A stretch of 64,000 nt of DNA from a bacterium C-53 (GTDB taxonomy: Bacteria > Bacillota > Clostridia > Lachnospirales > Lachnospiraceae): the NCBI GenBank assembly GCA_003612525.1, contig RAZD01000004.1:124001-188000 (forward strand), read 5' to 3'. The notes under the pieces were generated by a model. That model saw only the letters and a program-made list of their open reading frames with translations. It was not told the DNA's origin and searched no databases. A program made the position numbers and the translations under genes. Positions 8,872-17,368 of this stretch are shown here, piece after piece; positions within the stretch are counted from its first letter, which is position 1; the number at the start of each line of letters is the position of its first letter.

Positions 8872-8900
8872 ATTATAACTTATTCAGATTGCGAACGCAA
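8872..8900 (-). promoter_or_regulatory. Promoter of the methyltransferase operon
   Basis: TTGCGT (8895-8900 on the minus strand), 17-bp spacer, TATAAT (8872-8877). The -35 box sits in a small palindrome TTGCG-TT-CGCAA (8889-8900), a possible operator. Confidence 0.65.
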
Positions 8901-9015
8901 GTTCGAATCAATAATAATCACAAAATGATTTCCTCACAGCAGAAAGTCCCATACCCCTTTCAGGGGATACAGGACTCATCAATATTACAGAACCTTTTTA
9001 TCCGCACCATGCATG

Positions 9016-11157
9016 CTATTTCGCAAGCAGCATCATAATATCATTACTTCTCTGAATAAATTTTGTCATTTCATCCGGCGGAAGCTGTGTGTGCGAAAGC
9101 ATTGCCAGGTCGTAAAGCTGTTCGCAGATCATCTTCGTATTCTCTCCGTCCACCTCATTCATAACATACTGTACCAGAGGGTGGTTTGCATTCAGAATCA
9201 GGGTTGTACCGCCATCGCCTCCAAACATGCCCATATCCATTCCGGGCTGGCTGTACATCTTCATCATATCCTGCATACGCCGCGTTTCCTCGCTGAGCGT
9301 AATCACGGATGCCACTTTCTTGTTTTTCAGCTTCTCTATTTTTACTTCAAGCTTATCTTTCTTCGTCTTTTTGCGAAGCGTCTTCTGAACTTCTTCCGCT
9401 TTCTCCTTAAAGTTTTCCGCTTCCTTCTTCGATGTTTTTGACTTCATTGTGTCTGTCACATCCGCGTCAATCCGCATAAAACGGATACCTTCATTTTTAC
9501 TTTCCAGCTGTTGTACAAAAGGCTGATCAATATTATCCGGAAGCATCACCGCAGTCATCTTTGCAGCCCGGAACATATTAATATACTGGCTCTGCTGCTT
9601 CTCATTTGTGATATAATAAATGATTTTCTCTTTCTTCTCTTCCTGTTCTTCCTCGGAGTCATCGCCGCTGATTGTATTGCCGTCCTCATCGACTACCTCC
9701 GCCTGCACTGTCTCCGCATCGGAACTTTCCGTATCCGGATTCTCACCGCCGGAAGCATCGCTCTCTTCCTCCTCCACATCGATCGGTTTGATCTCAAGAC
9801 ATTCCGGAAGCGTCATATATTTTCCATCATAATCCTTGAACAGAATATAATCATTCATCTTCTCACAGAATTTATCATCTTTTAAGCAGCCGAATTTGAT
9901 GAACGGGCTGATATCATCCCAGTACTTCTCATAATTTTCCTTATCCGTCTTACACATTCCAGACAGTTTATCGGCTACTTTCTTTGTGATATATTCAGAT
10001 ATTTTCTTCACAAATCCATCATTCTGCAGTGCGCTTCTTGAAACATTCAGCGGCAGGTCCGGACAGTCAATCACACCCTTCAACAGCATCAGGAATTCCG
10101 GTATAACTTCCTTAATATTATCCGCAATAAATACCTGATTGTTATAAAGCTTAATCACACCTTCAATCGATTCATATTCGATGTTGATTTTCGGGAAGTA
10201 AAGGATTCCTTTTAAATTAAACGGATAATCCATATTCAGATGAATCCAGAATAAAGGCTCCTTGTAATCCATAAATACCTTGCGGTAGAATTCCTTATAT
10301 TCTTCCTCTGTACAATCATTCGGATGTTTGGTCCAAAGCGGAGTGGTATCATTCAACGGTTTCGGCGCTTCCGGCTCTTTCACTTCCTCTTCCGGCTCCT
10401 TATTCTCCTCCCCGGCATCCTCTGCTTCTTTTTCCTTCTCTGCCTCTTCCTCCGCCTTCTTTGCGTCTTCCTCGGCTTTCCTGGCAGCTTCTTCCGCTTT
10501 CCTGCGCTCTTCCTGTGCATTCACCAGATAGATTTCAATCGGCATAAAAGAACAGTACTTCTTAAGAACTTCTCTTGCCCTGTATTCATTGCAGAATTCA
10601 AGACTGTCCTCATTCAAATAAAGCGTGACAAGGGTACCGACAGAATCCTTGTCCCCATCATTCATATCAAATTCCGTACCGCCGTCACATTCCCAGTGAA
10701 CAGACTGCGCATCCTTTTTATAAGAAAGTGTATCAATCGTCACACGATCCGCCACCATAAATGCGGAATAAAAGCCCAGTCCAAAATGACCGATGATCTG
10801 ATCTTCATTTGTCTTATCCTTATATTTCTCCAGAAAATCCGTTGCACCGGAAAATGCAATCTGATTAATATACTCTTCCACTTCTTCGGCAGTCATGCCA
10901 AGTCCTGTATCAAGCACCTGAATTGTTTTCTTCTCGGGGTCTACCGTAACCGTAATCTGGTTCTTCTTTCCTTCCGGCTCCTCGTATTCTCCCATCATCT
11001 CCAGTTTCTTTAATTTCGTAATTGCATCACAGCCGTTTGAAACCAGTTCCCTGTAGAAAATATCATGATCGGAATACATCCATTTCTTAATGATAGGGAA
11101 TATGTTCTCACTGCTGATTGACAGATTTCCATGTTTCTGCGCCATCTTAACAATCAT
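9016..11157 (-). CDS. htpG: Chaperone HtpG (bacterial Hsp90)
   Basis: ATP-dependent cytosolic chaperone. The N-terminal GHKL ATPase domain shows ELVSNGCDAITK, then DTGLGMT and GHFGLGFYSAFMVADRV, all diagnostic of Hsp90. The middle domain carries SRSALQND-type sequence (residues around 355). At 713 residues it is longer than the usual 620-650. The extra length is a Glu/Lys/Ala-rich low-complexity linker of about 60 residues (around 215-270), between the ATPase and middle domains, and a second acidic insert around 470-510. The start is ambiguous: ATG 11157 has AAAGGAG only one base away, while the in-frame ATG at 11145 has it 13 bases away, as in several other genes of this window. A CIRCE operator and sigma-A promoter lie upstream. 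Confidence 0.96.
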   Translation of the reverse strand: MIVKMAQKHGNLSISSENIFPIIKKWMYSDHDIFYRELVSNGCDAITKLKKLEMMGEYEEPEGKKNQITVTVDPEKKTIQVLDTGLGMTAEEVEEYINQIAFSGATDFLEKYKDKTNEDQIIGHFGLGFYSAFMVADRVTIDTLSYKKDAQSVHWECDGGTEFDMNDGDKDSVGTLVTLYLNEDSLEFCNEYRAREVLKKYCSFMPIEIYLVNAQEERRKAEEAARKAEEDAKKAEEEAEKEKEAEDAGEENKEPEEEVKEPEAPKPLNDTTPLWTKHPNDCTEEEYKEFYRKVFMDYKEPLFWIHLNMDYPFNLKGILYFPKINIEYESIEGVIKLYNNQVFIADNIKEVIPEFLMLLKGVIDCPDLPLNVSRSALQNDGFVKKISEYITKKVADKLSGMCKTDKENYEKYWDDISPFIKFGCLKDDKFCEKMNDYILFKDYDGKYMTLPECLEIKPIDVEEEESDASGGENPDTESSDAETVQAEVVDEDGNTISGDDSEEEQEEKKEKIIYYITNEKQQSQYINMFRAAKMTAVMLPDNIDQPFVQQLESKNEGIRFMRIDADVTDTMKSKTSKKEAENFKEKAEEVQKTLRKKTKKDKLEVKIEKLKNKKVASVITLSEETRRMQDMMKMYSQPGMDMGMFGGDGGTTLILNANHPLVQYVMNEVDGENTKMICEQLYDLAMLSHTQLPPDEMTKFIQRSNDIMMLLAK

Positions 11158-11220
11158 GCTCCTTTCTGAATTCTGCTATTCGGTCCAATTGCTGTTCCTC
11201 ACAGCTTTTTACATAAACAC

Positions 11221-11249
11221 ATTCTAATCCCGGAAAAAATAAAAGTCAA
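11221..11249 (-). promoter_or_regulatory. Sigma-A promoter of htpG
   Basis: TTGACT (11244-11249), 17-bp spacer, TAGAAT (11221-11226) on the minus strand, about 55-65 bases before the htpG start and immediately downstream of the CIRCE element. Confidence 0.75.
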
Positions 11250-11256
11250 CAAAAAT

Positions 11257-11283
11257 TTAGCACTCGCCAAAAGCGAGTGCTAA
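11257..11283. promoter_or_regulatory. CIRCE element (HrcA operator)
   Basis: Perfect match to the consensus TTAGCACTC-N9-GAGTGCTAA. HrcA binds this site to repress heat-shock genes. Here it lies just upstream of the -35 box of htpG rather than between promoter and gene. HrcA control of htpG occurs in some Firmicutes, though not in Bacillus subtilis. Confidence 0.95.
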
Positions 11284-11293
11284 TAATCCTCCT

Positions 11294-11317
11294 CAAATGC
11301 CGTATTTACGGCGTTTG
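11294..11317. terminator. Hairpin between prsA-like gene and htpG
   Basis: CAAATGCCGTA and TACGGCGTTTG form an 11-bp stem (one G-T pair) with a 2-base centre. There is no T-run on the minus strand, so it is a weak terminator candidate or a second regulatory dyad near CIRCE. Confidence 0.4.
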
Positions 11318-11355
11318 CAAAATTCTAAAATTTTTATTAACTAACAGATTTCACA

Positions 11356-12438
11356 CTAAAAATAAGTATTATATACATCAAAGAAATTCGTTGACGTACA
11401 ATCAGGGTTGTCTTCAAACGTAAGAGAATCCCAGAGTTTCCGATTCAGATTCGAATAAAGCCCCTTCACAAATTCCACGTACACCTGGTTGAACGCCTCA
11501 TTCTTGCGCTCCTCTACAATTTTAACCTTATTTTGATCCGTCTCATCCCGGTCAAACGTGCTGATACATTTAATAATATGATATCCATACTCCGTCTCAA
11601 CAATCCCGCTGATCTGATCTGTATCCAGATTAAAAGACGCCTCCTCAAATTCCTTTGGCATAGTGCCCTTTCCAAATATATGAACTGATTTGTCATCCTC
11701 ATTGTATTCTTCTACAAGCGAATCAAAATCTTCGCCGTTTCGAATCTTTTTCTGTATCTCACGTATCCTTTTGTGTGCATCTTCTTTCTGACGTTCGGTA
11801 TATTCTACCTTTTCACCTTTTTCATCAAGCGAATACGTCTTAATCAATATATGCTTTACAGATATATTTCTCGCTTCATCATCGCTGATTTCCGGATTGA
11901 TATCCTTCGTAATTTCCGAATACACCTTATTCGCTATCGCATATTCACGGTACAGCATTTCGATCATCTCTTCTGTAACCCCCATTGCGCTGATTTCTCC
12001 CGGCTTAAGCTTCGACAGATACTCTGCCGCTGCCTTCTCAATCAGGGCATTCTCCTCCTCACTGAGCGTCACACCGTAATTCTTCGCCAGAAGATTCATG
12101 ACCTTAATCTGCGCAAGACGCGCAAGAATCGTATCCTTAAGCTGCTGTTCAAGCGTAAAACCTCCCAGATCCTTTTCCCAGATCTCCCTGCCGAATACCG
12201 ATTCATACTGCGCCTGAAGCGTGCTCATATACACCATCATTTCAGGCGTGGTACAGGATTCCGTATTAATGCGGAACACTTCATTTTCCTTAAAATCTGT
12301 TGTCAGAACAATTTCCGTTTTCTCTTCTTCCTGTGTCTTCGTGCATCCGGCTATACTGATTCCTGCCAGAATCACAAGCAGAAGAAACATGCACCTTTTC
12401 TTTCCAAATCTCAAAACAGCCCTCCAAAAATCTGTCAC
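11356..12438 (-). CDS. PrsA/SurA-like peptidyl-prolyl isomerase lipoprotein
   Basis: Extracytoplasmic parvulin-type foldase of 360 residues. Residues 14-32 form a lipoprotein signal with lipobox ISIAGC, so Cys32 should be lipid-anchored at the outer membrane leaflet. A SurA_N-like helical region (about 75-190) precedes the rotamase domain (about 190-305), which starts with VKHILIK and holds FGKGTMPKEFEEASF and YGYHIIK, typical of PpiC/parvulin. It assists folding of secreted proteins. The start is a GTG overlapping the stop of the upstream FAD dehydrogenase gene (GTGA), which implies translational coupling. A downstream in-frame ATG at 12390 is the alternative and would still leave the signal peptide. 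Confidence 0.88.
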   Translation of the reverse strand: MTDFWRAVLRFGKKRCMFLLLVILAGISIAGCTKTQEEEKTEIVLTTDFKENEVFRINTESCTTPEMMVYMSTLQAQYESVFGREIWEKDLGGFTLEQQLKDTILARLAQIKVMNLLAKNYGVTLSEEENALIEKAAAEYLSKLKPGEISAMGVTEEMIEMLYREYAIANKVYSEITKDINPEISDDEARNISVKHILIKTYSLDEKGEKVEYTERQKEDAHKRIREIQKKIRNGEDFDSLVEEYNEDDKSVHIFGKGTMPKEFEEASFNLDTDQISGIVETEYGYHIIKCISTFDRDETDQNKVKIVEERKNEAFNQVYVEFVKGLYSNLNRKLWDSLTFEDNPDCTSTNFFDVYNTYF

Positions 12439-13832
12439 ATGCCCTCGAGAATGCTTCTTGCCACACTGATTCCGTTCGCAGACGCCTGCTGCAATCCTCT
12501 CGTAATTCCCGCGCCGTCTCCCATTGTACGAAGCCCTCTGATACTTGTTTCAAAATCTTTGTTCACCACTACTTTATTTGAATAGAATTTCACCTCCACG
12601 CCATAAAGAAGTGTCTCCTCGCTCGCAATTCCCGGAGTCACCTTATCAAGCGCCAGAAGCATCTCTTCAATATCCACCATAATACGGTGCGGAAATACAA
12701 GCGACAAATCTCCGGGAACCGCATCTTTTAAAGTCGGTATCAGGTTATTCCGGCAGAGACGCTCTTCCGTTGTCCTTCTGCCTCTTCTGAAATCTCCGAA
12801 TGTCTGCACCAGTATCTTCCCACCGCAAAGCATATTAGAAAGCTGCGCGATCTGTTTTCCATATTCAATCGGCGTCTTAAACGGCTTCGTAAAATTCTTT
12901 GACACAAGAATTGCAAAGTTCGTATTATTCGTTTTATACTCCTTTGATTTATATGCGTGGCCATTTACAACGGCAAGCCCGTCTTCATAATACTCCGCTG
13001 CCACCTCACCGGAAGGATTTGTACAAAACGTACGCACCTTATCGTCAAACGTCGGCGTGTGATAAATCAGTTTCGCTTCGTAAAGATTCTCATTCAAAAA
13101 CTGCATGACTTCATCTCTTACTTCCACACGCACTCCGACATCCACCGTCCCGACCTTTGTCTCAATCTTATGTTCTTTGCAGATATGGCTGAACCAGTTT
13201 GCGCCTTCCCGTCCGACGCCGGCCACCACTTCATCCGCATAAAATGTTTCATCCTGATCCGTCACAACACCCCTGACTACATTATCCTCTACAATAATGT
13301 TCTTCACCATCGTATGGAACATCATGGTACATCCGGCTTCTTTTAAATGCTCCTGAAGTTTATGGTAGATCTTATACCCTTCCTCCGTTCCCAGGTGGCG
13401 TATCGGGCACTCCACAAGCTTCAGATTGGCATTAATCGCCGCTCTTCGAATCTCACGGATTTCACGCTCTTTATCCACGCCGTATACATTCGTATCCGCA
13501 CCGAACTTCAAATATATTTTATCCGATTCTCCAATCAGCTCCGTCGCTTTCTCATAGCCAAGAATATCAGGAAGCGTACCGCCCACATCCGGTGACAGGG
13601 ACAGTTTCCCGTCCGAAAAAGCGCCGGCGCCCGCAAATCCTGTTGTAATTGAGCAAGGCTGACATCCTACGCATTCTTTTGTCACGCGTTTCGGACACTG
13701 ACGCTTTTCAATCGAACGCCCCTTTTCAATCATTAAAACTCTCAGGTCCGGCTTTTTGTCGAGCAGCTCATATGCACAGAAAATTCCCGAGGGTCCTGCG
13801 CCTATAATAATCACATCGTATTTATTTTCCAT
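12435..13832 (-). CDS. FAD-dependent dehydrogenase (BaiN/RdsA-like, 'NAD(P)/FAD-dependent')
   Basis: Flavoprotein of 465 residues with an N-terminal Rossmann FAD site (DVIIIGAGPSGIFCAYEL), then a conserved Cys-rich stretch (CPKRVTKECVGCQPC), FAGAGAFSDGKLSLS, and a C-terminal GDGAGITRGLQQASANG that closes the FAD site. This is the family annotated in many Clostridia as FAD-dependent protein or YP_ homologue of alkyl-reductase type; the physiological substrate is unknown to me. I place the start at ATG 13832, 13 bases after GAAAGG. An in-frame ATG at 13844 lies directly on GAAAGG and belongs to a recurring start-site motif of this window. It is first in a two-gene operon with the PrsA-like foldase. 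Confidence 0.88.
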   Translation of the reverse strand: MENKYDVIIIGAGPSGIFCAYELLDKKPDLRVLMIEKGRSIEKRQCPKRVTKECVGCQPCSITTGFAGAGAFSDGKLSLSPDVGGTLPDILGYEKATELIGESDKIYLKFGADTNVYGVDKEREIREIRRAAINANLKLVECPIRHLGTEEGYKIYHKLQEHLKEAGCTMMFHTMVKNIIVEDNVVRGVVTDQDETFYADEVVAGVGREGANWFSHICKEHKIETKVGTVDVGVRVEVRDEVMQFLNENLYEAKLIYHTPTFDDKVRTFCTNPSGEVAAEYYEDGLAVVNGHAYKSKEYKTNNTNFAILVSKNFTKPFKTPIEYGKQIAQLSNMLCGGKILVQTFGDFRRGRRTTEERLCRNNLIPTLKDAVPGDLSLVFPHRIMVDIEEMLLALDKVTPGIASEETLLYGVEVKFYSNKVVVNKDFETSIRGLRTMGDGAGITRGLQQASANGISVARSILEGM

Positions 13833-14090
13833 TTTAATAACCATGCCTTTCCGTAACCTGCGAATTTGGGCCGCAGGCACAAATTTGTGTGTGAAAAATT
13901 TATTTTTCACACTATTCCCTCCAAAATCATACATTAGCTTCTATTCTATCATATATCCACGAAAAAACACATAACTTTTATCTGAATCATATCTAAAATT
14001 TTTATGATATTTTCATGATTGTCTTCCTTTTTCCTGAAAATAGTATTACAATAAATTATAACTATCAAGTTCCAGACAAGGAGGACGAAA
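13833..14090. other. Divergent intergenic region
   Basis: About 260 bases between the FAD dehydrogenase gene (minus) and the small anchored protein (plus). The left part encodes the leader of the former. The rest is AT-rich and should hold both promoters. I could not fix the boxes with confidence and see no gene. Confidence 0.5.
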
Positions 14091-14432
14091 ATGGCAAAGA
14101 AAATAGGCAGACTTTTAGCTCTGACAGCCGTAATTGGCGCCGCAGCCGGTGCATATTATTATTACAAGAGCAAAGATGATTCTCTGGAAGACTTTGAAGA
14201 CGACGTAAACGACGATCTTGAGGATTTCCTGAAGACTGAAACGGACAGCGACGGTAAACGTGAGTATGTCCCTCTCAATTTCTCCAAAGAAACCGTAGAA
14301 GAAGCAAAAGAAACAATCAAAAAAGCCGGCGAAAGCGTAGAAGACGCTGTTGCCGATACTATGCACAATATTGCAGACTCCGATGACAAAACAGAAAATT
14401 TCCAATTCGATGATTCTGACGAAAATAAATAA
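14091..14432 (+). CDS. Small membrane-anchored acidic protein (YtxH-like)
   Basis: 113 residues: a hydrophobic N-terminal anchor (about residues 6-25, ending in YYYY), then a highly acidic and Lys-rich, helix-prone region with ETVEEAKETIKKAGESVEDAVADTM-type heptads. The overall shape resembles YtxH/GvpP-like general-stress proteins, but similarity is by composition only. It is probably inner-membrane or cell-surface associated. AAGGAGG lies 8 bases before the ATG. It is a single-gene unit ending in a strong terminator and converges on the DUF2225 gene. Confidence 0.75.
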   Translation: MAKKIGRLLALTAVIGAAAGAYYYYKSKDDSLEDFEDDVNDDLEDFLKTETDSDGKREYVPLNFSKETVEEAKETIKKAGESVEDAVADTMHNIADSDDKTENFQFDDSDENK

Positions 14433-14444
14433 CCATTATATTTT

Positions 14445-14475
14445 AACACCTCGCGATATCAGCGGGGTGTTTTGC
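14445..14475 (+). terminator. Terminator of the small anchored protein gene
   Basis: AACACCTCGC, 7-nt loop, GCGGGGTGTT form a 10-bp stem (one G-T) followed by a short T-run. Confidence 0.8.
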
Positions 14476-14497
14476 ATTGTTGCCATAGGAATTCATG

Positions 14498-14540
14498 AAA
14501 AAAAGCCGCGCCAACAGCTCAATTTTCTGTCTGGCGCGGC
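14498..14540 (-). terminator. Terminator of the DUF2225 gene
   Basis: On the minus strand GCCGCGCCA pairs with TGGCGCGGC, with an inner ACAG/CTGT, followed by seven T residues. It lies 16 bases past the DUF2225 stop and converges with the plus-strand terminator nearby. Confidence 0.88.
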
Positions 14541-14556
14541 ATGTTCTTTTCTATTA

Positions 14557-15411
14557 TTATTTTGCACTGCCCTGCTTCTTCACTTTTTCCACAATCATAT
14601 CCTTCAAATCTCTCGCCTTATCTTTCATTCTCTTATTTGTCGACGGGGACACAATCAGATTTGACACAAGCTTTGCTGCCACATCAAGCTGTCCAAAACG
14701 CAGACTCATCACGGAAATCAAATAATCCACCGTAGATTCATCCATTCCGCACATTGGAAATGCCTCTGACTGGCGTGCAGCAAGAAAACCTTCCAATGCG
14801 TTCTTTAAAAGTTCGTCTTCCTCCTCCAGACATGCCTTCTTCAGAGCTTCATACTGAGGATCATTTGCATCAAGGTTTTCCGCCTTTCCCCTGACAACCC
14901 ATGCCATTTTCAGACAAATATACGCTTTCTCACTGCTCCTTGCTCTTTTGACAACTGCATTCGCCAGTGCAAGTTTATACCGCTCAATCGCCTCGTCATA
15001 AGTATATATATCACCTTTTGGCGGATTATTCTGAAACTTAGACGAGATATTGGCTTTAATAAGTTTTGCCTGCGGAGCCGCAATATATTGGAAATAACGG
15101 GACAATGCCGCATATCCGCAGTTCGGGCATAAGATTACGTCATACTTCAAAGAGTCGATCGTCTCATGTTTCGGCCTCAAATCAAGATCCGTTCCCAAAA
15201 GCTTCGCCTTACCCATCTTTACCGTCTTTGAATGAAAATCTTTATCACAGACAGGACACTTATATGATTTTTCAAATACAAGCTCCTCCTCCGTCGTCTG
15301 ATGCACCGCTTCTGCTTTCTTCTTGGCTTTCTCCTCAGCCTCCTCAGCAAAAATATCTGAATTCTCCAAATTTCCTAATCCAAATCCCTCTAATCCCGCC
15401 AAAATACCCAT
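14557..15411 (-). CDS. DUF2225 family protein
   Basis: 284-residue cytosolic protein of the DUF2225 family, common in Clostridia and of unknown function. Two CxxC pairs, CPVCDKDF (about 54-57) and CPNCGYAALSRYF (about 96-99), look like a zinc site. The C-terminal part (130-284) is helical and TPR-like, with many Ala, Leu and Lys. The Ala/Lys/Glu-rich stretch at 20-45 is probably a linker. ATG 15411 has GGTGG 6 bases upstream. It follows glnS on the same strand with a 29-base gap, so the two are probably cotranscribed. Confidence 0.85.
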   Translation of the reverse strand: MGILAGLEGFGLGNLENSDIFAEEAEEKAKKKAEAVHQTTEEELVFEKSYKCPVCDKDFHSKTVKMGKAKLLGTDLDLRPKHETIDSLKYDVILCPNCGYAALSRYFQYIAAPQAKLIKANISSKFQNNPPKGDIYTYDEAIERYKLALANAVVKRARSSEKAYICLKMAWVVRGKAENLDANDPQYEALKKACLEEEDELLKNALEGFLAARQSEAFPMCGMDESTVDYLISVMSLRFGQLDVAAKLVSNLIVSPSTNKRMKDKARDLKDMIVEKVKKQGSAK

Positions 15412-15440
15412 ATCAATCCACCATACCTTTCACAAAAAAA

Positions 15441-17105
15441 TTATTTATTATCAACTGGAAGCTTAAACGAACTTTTCAATGATACAATACGATTAAAAAC
15501 AAGCGCTTCCGGTTTTGAATCTTTTGCATCTACGCAGAAAAAACCCTGCCGTACGAATTGATAACTGTCGTATGCTTTGGCATCCGCAAAATTGGGTTCC
15601 AAATAGCAGTTCTTCAGTATCGTAAGCGAATTCGGATTCAGGTTCAAACTTCCGTCCTCATTATAAACACCCTTCTCCTCATCAATAATATTCTCATACA
15701 GTCTCGCTTCCGCTTTCACTGCCTGTTCTTTTTCCACCCAGTGTATCGTCCCCTTCACTTTCCTGCCCGCAAATCCGCTTCCCTGCTTTGTCTCAGGATC
15801 ATAAGTACAATGCACCGTCGTCACTTTTCCGTTTTCATCTTTTTCAAACCCGGTGCACGTCACAAAATAAGCGTGCATCAGGCGGACTTCATTTCCCGGA
15901 AACAGCCGGAAATACTTCTTCGGCGGCTCCTCCATAAAATCCTCTCTCTCTATATACAGTTCTCTTGAAAAAGGCACCTTTCGGAAGCCGAGCTGCTCAT
16001 TTTCCAGATTATTCGCAACTTCAAGATACTCCGTCCGCCCTTCCGGATAATTATCAATCACAAGCCTGACAGGGTCAAGGACAGCCATCATACGCGGTCT
16101 CTTTAATTTAAGATCTTCGCGGATACAATATTCAAGCATTGCATAGTCCACAGAAGAATTGCTTTTTGACACACCACATAACTCCACAAACAATTTAATT
16201 GATTCCGGAGTAAATCCTCTTCTCCTGAGAGCCGCCACCGATACAAGACGTGGATCATCCCAACCATCTACAATCCCGTCATCCACAAGCTTCTTAATAT
16301 ATCGTTTTCCCGTCACGACATTCGTCAGATACAGTTTCGCAAATTCAATCTGCTTCGGCGGATTAGGGTATTCCAGTTCCTTCACCACCCAGTCATACAA
16401 AGGCCTGTGATCCTCAAATTCAAGCGTACAGATCGAATGAGTGATTCCTTCGATCGCGTCCTCCACCGGATGTGCATAATCATACATCGGATATATGCAC
16501 CACTTATTTCCCGTATTATGATGCGTCATATGCGCCACACGATAAATTACAGGATCTCTCATATTCATATTCGGAGACGCCATATCAATTTTCGCACGAA
16601 GCACTTTCTCTCCGTCCGCATACCTGCCATTTTTCATTTCCTCGAACAGCCGCAGATTCTCTTCCACGCTCCTATCCCTGTTCGGGTCGTTCTTTCCTTC
16701 CTCAGTCAACGTGCCGCGGTATTCTTTCATCTCTTCAGCCGTAAGATCAGACACATACGCCTTGCCCTTTTGAATCAGCTTCACCGCGCCATCATACATT
16801 TGTTCAAAGTAATTCGATGCAAAAAAAAGTCTATCCTCATAATCAGCGCCCAGCCATTCCACATCACGCTTAATGGATTCCACAAATTCCTCTTTTTCTT
16901 TTGTAGGATTTGTGTCATCAAAACGCATATTAAATTTTCCACCGTACTCTTTTGCAAGTCCATAATTTAAAAGAATGGATTTTGCATGCCCAATATGAAG
17001 ATATCCGTTAGGCTCCGGCGGAAACCGTGTGTGAACGGTATCATAAACGCCTTCCTCCAAATCTTTATCAATGATCTGTTCAATAAAATTCTTAGATCTT
17101 TCCAT
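15441..17105 (-). CDS. glnS: Glutamine--tRNA ligase
   Basis: Class Ib aminoacyl-tRNA synthetase of 554 residues that charges tRNA-Gln directly. The HIGH-type motif is [15 protein letters not shown] (about 28-42), and [10 protein letters not shown] follows. The KMSKS-type loop is VSKSNS (about 270). MRDPVIYR and the GlnRS-type anticodon-binding beta barrels follow to the C-terminus ([13 protein letters not shown]). Length matches bacterial GlnRS rather than GluRS. ATG 17105 has GGAGG 7 bases upstream. It sits downstream of a tRNA gene, separated by a terminator. Confidence 0.96.
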   Translation of the reverse strand: MERSKNFIEQIIDKDLEEGVYDTVHTRFPPEPNGYLHIGHAKSILLNYGLAKEYGGKFNMRFDDTNPTKEKEEFVESIKRDVEWLGADYEDRLFFASNYFEQMYDGAVKLIQKGKAYVSDLTAEEMKEYRGTLTEEGKNDPNRDRSVEENLRLFEEMKNGRYADGEKVLRAKIDMASPNMNMRDPVIYRVAHMTHHNTGNKWCIYPMYDYAHPVEDAIEGITHSICTLEFEDHRPLYDWVVKELEYPNPPKQIEFAKLYLTNVVTGKRYIKKLVDDGIVDGWDDPRLVSVAALRRRGFTPESIKLFVELCGVSKSNSSVDYAMLEYCIREDLKLKRPRMMAVLDPVRLVIDNYPEGRTEYLEVANNLENEQLGFRKVPFSRELYIEREDFMEEPPKKYFRLFPGNEVRLMHAYFVTCTGFEKDENGKVTTVHCTYDPETKQGSGFAGRKVKGTIHWVEKEQAVKAEARLYENIIDEEKGVYNEDGSLNLNPNSLTILKNCYLEPNFADAKAYDSYQFVRQGFFCVDAKDSKPEALVFNRIVSLKSSFKLPVDNK

Positions 17106-17162
17106 TCATGTGCCTCCATGTATCCCTGACCTGTAAATCTATGCGCACACAGTCATTCCAAT

Positions 17163-17183
17163 GAAAAAACTGCCAAAAGCAGC
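17163..17183 (-). terminator. Terminator after tRNA-Gly
   Basis: On the minus strand CTGC, loop TTTTG, GCAG, then six T residues. A larger GCCGGAA/TTCCGGC pairing (about 17184-17224) lies between it and the tRNA. Confidence 0.75.
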
Positions 17184-17231
17184 CGGAATCCCTTGATGAA
17201 TCGTCTATCTCAGGTTTCCGGCTTTTTGCAA

Positions 17232-17302
17232 AGCAAGTAGCGGGAGTCGAACCCGTCTCTCCGGCTTGGGAAGCCAGCGTTCTACCGATGAACCATACCT
17301 GC
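17232..17302 (-). tRNA. tRNA-Gly (anticodon CCC)
   Basis: 71-nt cloverleaf: acceptor GCAGGTA/TACTTGC (one G-T pair), D arm GTTC/GAAC, anticodon stem CTGGC/GCCGG with loop TTCCCAA (anticodon CCC, reading GGG), T loop TTCGACT. The discriminator is U, as expected for bacterial tRNA-Gly. CCA is not encoded. Confidence 0.95.
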
Positions 17303-17368
17303 ACTTCAACTTCTTCAATAATAGTATCATGATTTTCCCATAATTTCAAGAATTTTTTACACACATTC

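Noticed and set aside
10324-11013. Plus-strand 229-codon frame opposite htpG
   Set aside because: Composition is extreme (Phe, Leu, Arg) and arises from the charged linker of HtpG read backwards.
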